From: Chloroflexota bacterium
Lineage (GTDB): Bacteria; Chloroflexota; Dehalococcoidia; GIF9; UBA5620
DNA length: 16,717 bases
NCBI GenBank assembly: GCA_026389735.1
Contig: JAPLHH010000106.1
Coordinates: forward strand, 1 to 16,717
Direction of reading: 5' to 3'
Shown here one piece after another: positions 13,588 to 16,717 of the stretch. The notes beneath the pieces were generated by a model that worked only from the letters and a program-made list of their open reading frames with translations, did no database searches and had not been told where the DNA came from. Positions within the stretch are counted from its first letter, which is position 1. Each line of letters starts with the position of its first letter. Made by a program: the position numbers and the translations under genes.

Positions 13588-14466
13588 CTAGCTCTCAAGC
13601 CAGGCATGAGAATAAAGTGTCTCTCCCATGAGCACTCTGGTGGTTTTCACGTAATCCTGCTCTTTTTGCGGCAAAGAAGACATATTTATAGCCTCTCCAT
13701 CCATCGCCTTGTAAATAAGGTCAACGATGTTAGGTAGTTCGCCTTTATTCAAACTTACGAGTTCCTTGTCCAGGGTATCAGCAATTGCCGAGTACAATCC
13801 ACATCTGCCCAGCATCACCATGTAGGTGCGGTTGAGGATACCTCTGAGTTCCTCAGGTGTACCGTTGGACACATTTGACAACCCCACCGTAGATTTAACA
13901 CCGGGTAAGAGATCCTGCAATATCTTTATAAACTCTAAAGCTTCAGCCACCTGTTTCTGGTCAGCACTGACCGGCAAGATGATGGAGTCAACCCAGATAT
14001 CTTCGTTGGGGATACCGAGCTCGTTAGCCAGGGCAACCGTTTCCATGATGCTTTCTGTCCTGGAATCAATATCTGGAGGACAACCTTTGTCGGTCAGCAC
14101 CGAGATGACCACATCGGTATTGTATTTCTTAGCCAGAGGCAGCATCAGCTCTTTGCTGTCGGTTCTCCCTGAAGCTGAATTAAGCAGAGGTCTTTTCTTG
14201 CAGACTTTGAGGCCAGACTCCATGGCTACGGGATTCAAGGTGTCCACGGATATGGGTAAATCGGTAACTCCTTGAATTGTATTGACCAGCCATTGGGTTA
14301 CCTCTTCCGGATCTCTTTTCGCCGGGCCGAGATTTAAGTCTATGTAATCAGCCCCGGCATCAGCCTGTGCTTTGGCTAAGTCCTGAATTACCTTGGGATT
14401 ACGTTCCTTGACAGCGTCATTGACGTCCTTGGAAATAATGTGGATACTTTCACCGATTAAAACCAT
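13588..14466 (-). CDS. acsE: Methyltetrahydrofolate:corrinoid/iron-sulfur protein methyltransferase (AcsE)
   Basis: This transfers the methyl group of methyl-tetrahydrofolate to the cobalt of the AcsCD corrinoid protein, the step joining the methyl branch of the Wood-Ljungdahl pathway to acetyl-CoA synthesis. It is a pterin-binding TIM barrel. Residues corresponding to Moorella MeTr are present: D75 in SVDT, N96 in LLNSASG, D160 in WVDSIILPVS and N198 in GLSNVSNG. The protein has 292 residues, about 30 more than the Moorella enzyme, with the extra length at the C-terminus (ALINMSSLPQKEQDYVK-like helix region, then LMGETLYSHAWLES). The ATG at 14466 follows GGGGGG by about 5 nt. It is the first gene of the operon and has a promoter just upstream. 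This folate-type enzyme indicates a bacterial methyl branch. Confidence 0.95.
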   Translation of the reverse strand: MVLIGESIHIISKDVNDAVKERNPKVIQDLAKAQADAGADYIDLNLGPAKRDPEEVTQWLVNTIQGVTDLPISVDTLNPVAMESGLKVCKKRPLLNSASGRTDSKELMLPLAKKYNTDVVISVLTDKGCPPDIDSRTESIMETVALANELGIPNEDIWVDSIILPVSADQKQVAEALEFIKILQDLLPGVKSTVGLSNVSNGTPEELRGILNRTYMVMLGRCGLYSAIADTLDKELVSLNKGELPNIVDLIYKAMDGEAINMSSLPQKEQDYVKTTRVLMGETLYSHAWLES

Positions 14467-14473
14467 GTGTACC

Positions 14474-14505
14474 CCCCTTTGTCTGATTAAGCAAAACCAA
14501 AGGGG
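14474..14505. promoter_or_regulatory. Inverted repeat spanning the predicted acsE transcription start and ribosome site
   Basis: CCCCTTTG (14474-14481) and CAAAGGGG (14498-14505) form perfect 8-bp arms with a 16-bp spacer. One arm abuts the -10 and the other includes the ribosome-binding purines. It could be a DNA operator; an RNA hairpin is less likely because transcription probably starts inside one arm. Confidence 0.5.
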
Positions 14506-14535
14506 ATTTTATCATCTTAATCATATAAGCGTCAA
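14506..14535 (-). promoter_or_regulatory. Promoter of the CODH/ACS operon (acsE)
   Basis: -35 TTGACG (14530-14535, five of six), an 18-bp spacer and -10 TAAAAT (14506-14511, five of six) preceded by TGA, an extended -10. The predicted leader to the acsE ATG is about 30-35 nt. Confidence 0.72.
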
Positions 14536-14620
14536 CAGCATTTGTACCTAATTAAAGGGAAGATTCAACTTTATGGAAATGAGGAGCGGCGCCCATTCAG
14601 GGACGCTACTACATGTTACC

Positions 14621-14800
14621 TGTCATTTTGAGGGAGCCTTTCCCCCATGTCATTCTGAGGGAGCGGAGCGAGTCCTGAACGAAGTGAAGGAAGAATCTCA
14701 CTTAATGGGAAGCGCCACGGAGAGGCAATGGTGGATCCTTCGCTTCGCTCAGGATGACACAGAACGAGAGCTTCGGACAGGTCTGAAGACCTGTCCCTAC
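14621..14800. repeat. Composite dispersed repeat: family A copy 3 joined to a family B hairpin
   Basis: TGTCATTTTGAGGG and TGTCATTCTGAGGGAGCGG start the unit and TCGCTCAGGATGACA closes the A part (to 14759). A spacer (CAGAACGAGAGCTTC) leads to a perfect 10-bp-stem hairpin (14775-14796) and CTAC. The last 63 bp (14738-14800) align base for base with 16449-16511 at 59 positions. This fills most of the 421-bp gap between acsE and the surface protein gene; nothing gene-like is seen in the rest. Confidence 0.8.
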
Positions 14801-14833
14801 ATCGGAGTAAAACGAAGTGGTGGGGGTGCACAA

Positions 14834-14863
14834 AGGGGGGCGACTTCTACGAAGTGCCCCCCT
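14834..14863 (-). terminator. Strong GC hairpin, likely terminator of the surface-protein gene
   Basis: AGGGGGGC plus ACTTC pair with GAAGT plus GCCCCCCT around a 3-base TAC loop, with a single bulged G. On the minus strand it lies about 25 nt past the stop at 14888 and is followed by only TTTG, so the U-tract is short. Confidence 0.6.
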
Positions 14864-14887
14864 AAAGACTATTCACCCGTTTGCTTG

Positions 14888-16132
14888 TTACGCCGGACGA
14901 CGCCCAAGCATCAACACCGCCACCGTAGCCAAAACCAGCACACCCAGTATTAGAATGGCTATCAAGCCACCACTCACGGGTGAGCTAGCTTTGCCACCGG
15001 CACCAAGGATAATGAAGCTGCCCTTTTGCCCAGCGATATCGACAGTGTAAGTCCCGGGCTGAGCTTTAGTTACCGTGAACTTCACCGGCTGGGTGCCCTG
15101 TGGCCCGACGCTGACCATCTTGCTCTGCTCCGTCTGCCCGTTTATCTTGAGGGCAACACTATAGTTACCGCCCTCATCGCCGGTATTGACCACATTGGTG
15201 GTGATGGTCACCGGCTGATTGGCAGATGTCTGCTGGGGATTGATGCTCAGATATTGCAGCGTCAAGGATGGTGGTGACAGCGGGCGTGGTGGCGAGGGTG
15301 AAGCCCGTGGCTTTGGTGGAGGTGAAGGTGGTGGTGAAGGTGGTGGTGCGGCAGTCACCGTGAAACCGCCTGTCAGAGTCCCGGTGCCTCCCGGCGTCGT
15401 CACCGAGACGTCCCTGGCTCCGGGTGCGGCACCAGCATCAATGGTGATGTTCGCCGTTATCTGCGTGGCGCTGTTCACCGTAAAGCTGTTCACGGTTATG
15501 CCAGCGCCGAAGCTGACCGCCGTGGCGCCGGTGAAATTGGTGCCTGTCACGGTGACGGCGAGCGTCTGCCCCTGGACGCCGGAGGTCGGGTTTACCCCTG
15601 TTACGGTGGGTGGCTCCGGTGTATTCAGCAGTATGGAGACATCGTTGCTGTTTATATTGGCCACGGCCAGGTCAGGAGCGCCGTCCCCGTTGAAATAGCC
15701 CACGGCGACAGAAGCGGGGTTTGTTCCCACGGCATAGTTCACCGCCGCGGCGAAGGTGCCGCCGCCGACACCGAGCAGTATGGAGACATCGTTGCTGACA
15801 TTATTGGCCACGGCCAGGTCAAGATGGACGTCCCCGTTGAAATAGCCCACGGCAACAGAGTAGGGGTCTGTTCCCACGGCATAGGTCGGCGCCGGTAAGG
15901 TGAAGGTGCCGTTGCCAACACCGAGCAGTATGGAGACATCGTTGCTGCCCTCATTGGTCACGGCCAGGTCAAGATGGCCGTCCCCGTTGAAATCGCCCAC
16001 GGCGACAGAAGCGGGGGTTGTTCCCACGGCATAGGTCGGCGCCGGTAAGGTGAAGGGCATCGCCTGCACATTCCCACCAGGTACGGCAAGAAATACCATG
16101 CAGAGAACCAGTGAAACAAGAATCCTTAACAA
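14888..16132 (-). CDS. Surface protein with VCBS/FG-GAP repeats, IPT/TIG and CARDB-like domains and C-terminal anchor
   Basis: A 414-residue exported protein. A hydrophobic signal (residues 3-18, likely cut after NVQA near 24) is followed by three 50-residue VCBS/FG-GAP beta-propeller repeats (28-77, 78-127, 128-170), an IPT/TIG-like domain (about 176-260), a proline/serine-rich linker (262-288), a CARDB-like domain (about 290-375) and a membrane helix (388-409) ending in basic GRRPA. The calcium loop DFNGDGHLD is intact only in repeat 1; repeats 2 and 3 have Tyr for the first Asp. Three blades are too few for a closed propeller. The start is TTG at 16132 without a clear ribosome site, so it is uncertain; an ATG at 16099 would shorten the signal peptide. 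The gene looks more GC-rich than its neighbours, and its DNA repeats are nearly identical, suggesting recent growth by duplication. Adhesion or matrix binding is likely; the ligand is unknown. Confidence 0.82.
   Translation of the reverse strand: MLRILVSLVLCMVFLAVPGGNVQAMPFTLPAPTYAVGTTPASVAVGDFNGDGHLDLAVTNEGSNDVSILLGVGNGTFTLPAPTYAVGTDPYSVAVGYFNGDVHLDLAVANNVSNDVSILLGVGGGTFAAAVNYAVGTNPASVAVGYFNGDGAPDLAVANINSNDVSILLNTPEPPTVTGVNPTSGVQGQTLAVTVTGTNFTGATAVSFGAGITVNSFTVNSATQITANITIDAGAAPGARDVSVTTPGGTGTLTGGFTVTAAPPPSPPPSPPPKPRASPSPPRPLSPPSLTLQYLSINPQQTSANQPVTITTNVVNTGDEGGNYSVALKINGQTEQSKMVSVGPQGTQPVKFTVTKAQPGTYTVDIAGQKGSFIILGAGGKASSPVSGGLIAILILGVLVLATVAVLMLGRRPA
15623..16051. repeat. Tandem 150-bp coding repeat (about 2.9 copies) in the surface-protein gene
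   Basis: Units at 15902-16051, 15752-15901 and 15623-15751 (partial). Long stretches such as CCGAGCAGTATGGAGACATC and GTTCCCACGGCATAGGTC recur exactly. Repeat units match protein repeats, so slippage or recombination would add or remove whole blades in frame. Confidence 0.85.
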
Positions 16133-16191
16133 ATTTTTATTTTTCGTAATCTATTCCAACTTTACCGTTTATCTTTATACGCTTTTTTACC

Positions 16192-16220
16192 ATACTAGCA
16201 GACCACCCCCCCCACGTCAA
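16192..16220 (-). promoter_or_regulatory. Candidate promoter of the surface-protein gene with a C8/G8 tract in the spacer
   Basis: -35 TTGACG (16215-16220), a 17-bp spacer and -10 TAGTAT (16192-16197, four of six). The spacer contains eight consecutive Cs on the + strand (16206-16213). The predicted leader to the TTG is about 50 nt. Confidence 0.5.
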
Positions 16221-16269
16221 TAGGTTTGGGGGTCAATTTTTGCGAATTACTACCTGATAGACAGCAAGA

Positions 16270-16349
16270 ATGCTTGAAACCCTAAATCCCAAGCACCAAA
16301 TAACAAACAAATTCAAATATCTAAATCCCAATGACCGAAACATCAAGGT
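16270..16349. repeat. C/A-rich, low-G repeat-like stretch preceding a family A copy
   Basis: It contains CCTAAATCCCAAGCACC, CAAATAACAAACAAATTC and CTAAATCCCAATGACC, an internally repetitive, almost G-free run joined directly to TGTCATTGCGAGG. I recall similar runs as dispersed elements in environmental bacterial genomes. With the two composite repeats to its right it occupies most of the 585-bp gene-free right end. Confidence 0.45.
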
Positions 16350-16511
16350 TGTCATTGCGAGGAGCGTTAGCGACGTGGCAATCTCGGGGAGTGGCAAAGT
16401 CCCTGTAAGAGATTGTCAAGCGGAGTTTATCCTGAGCTATATGAGATTCTTCGCTTCGCTCAGAATGACACAGAACGAGAGCTTCGGACAGGGCTAAAGC
16501 CCTGTCCCTAC
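16350..16511. repeat. Composite dispersed repeat: family A copy 4 joined to a family B hairpin
   Basis: Family A runs from TGTCATTGCGAGGAGCG to CAGAATGACA (16470). The spacer CAGAACGAGAGCTTC leads to a perfect 10-bp-stem hairpin at 16486-16507 (loop AA) and CTAC. It is a close relative of the unit at 14621-14800. Confidence 0.82.
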
Positions 16512-16540
16512 GTTTGCTTGTATAAAGCCACGAATTCAGG

Positions 16541-16717
16541 TGTCATTGCGAGGAGCAGGGCGACGAAGCAAACCCGCATTCCTCGCCGTCATCGCGAGGG
16601 GCGTAGCCCCCGTGGCGATCTCAGCGGAGGCAGACGTTTTTGCTGTATGGAGATTGCCACGCCTTCGGTTCGCAATGACAGATGCCCAGTTGGGCGAGGC
16701 TCTAGCCCCGCAGCTAC
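16541..16717. repeat. Composite dispersed repeat: family A copy 5 and a partial family B end, cut by the window
   Basis: It starts TGTCATTGCGAGGAGC, has an internal second start (GTCATCGCGAGGGGCG near 16588) and ends TTCGCAATGACA at 16680. GGGCGAGGCTCTAGCCCC and GCAGCTAC follow up to the last base, matching the end of the repeat at 5621-5672. Confidence 0.75.

Noticed and set aside
15219..15698. Long plus-strand open frame opposite the surface protein
   Set aside because: It is antisense to the linker and IPT/TIG-encoding region; the glycine-rich product is a shadow of proline-rich codons on the other strand.
16137..16193. 18-residue lysine-rich open frame just upstream of the surface protein, possibly a leader peptide or frameshifted signal start
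   Set aside because: Its ATG lies inside the candidate -10, so it would not be in the transcript. A frameshift in the real N-terminus cannot be excluded, but nothing requires it.
16270..16497. Plus-strand open frame of 75 codons
   Set aside because: It consists wholly of dispersed repeat sequence and has no ribosome site.

Overview
The window reads as the chromosome of an anaerobic bacterium that uses the Wood-Ljungdahl pathway. My best guess is a Dehalococcoidia-like Chloroflexota; this is inferred from gene content and from abundant dispersed hairpin repeats, not from a phylogenetic marker. All convincing genes lie on the minus strand, so transcription runs from high to low coordinates.

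Right end (16717 to 14888): an intergenic block of dispersed repeats, then a gene for a secreted or anchored surface protein with three VCBS/FG-GAP repeats, an IPT/TIG-like domain, a proline-rich linker, a CARDB-like domain and a C-terminal membrane anchor. Its candidate promoter carries a C8/G8 tract between the -35 and -10 elements. A strong GC hairpin follows the gene.

Core (14466 to 3675): a CODH/ACS operon in the order acsE (methyltransferase), acsD and, after a repeat insertion, cdhA (archaeal-type CO dehydrogenase), a DUF166-like protein, cdhB (epsilon subunit), a short acetyl-CoA synthase without the bacterial N-terminal domain, acsC, a NuoE-like subunit and, after a second repeat insertion, a NuoF-like flavoprotein with extra ferredoxin clusters. 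Together these would move a methyl group from methyl-tetrahydrofolate to the corrinoid protein (AcsE, AcsCD). CO2 would be reduced to CO (CdhAB) and acetyl-CoA made at the A-cluster (AcsB/CdhC), with the NuoEF-like pair plausibly linking NAD(P)H to the low-potential electron pool. The architecture is hybrid: CdhA/CdhB and the short ACS resemble the methanogen ACDS complex, while AcsE is the bacterial folate-type enzyme. Promoter-like sequences precede acsE and cdhA. The cdhA one is centred on a perfect 9-bp inverted repeat.

Left end (3623 to 1): accessory genes. These are a 60-codon zinc-binding-type protein with a near-consensus promoter, a three-helix membrane protein, a MazE/MazF toxin-antitoxin pair with an operator-like array, a class II aldolase and a four-helix membrane protein. 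Last is the start of cooC, a CODH nickel-insertion ATPase that runs off the window. No rRNA, tRNA, CRISPR array, transposase or integrase was recognised. Database assignments are from memory of family motifs; no search was run.
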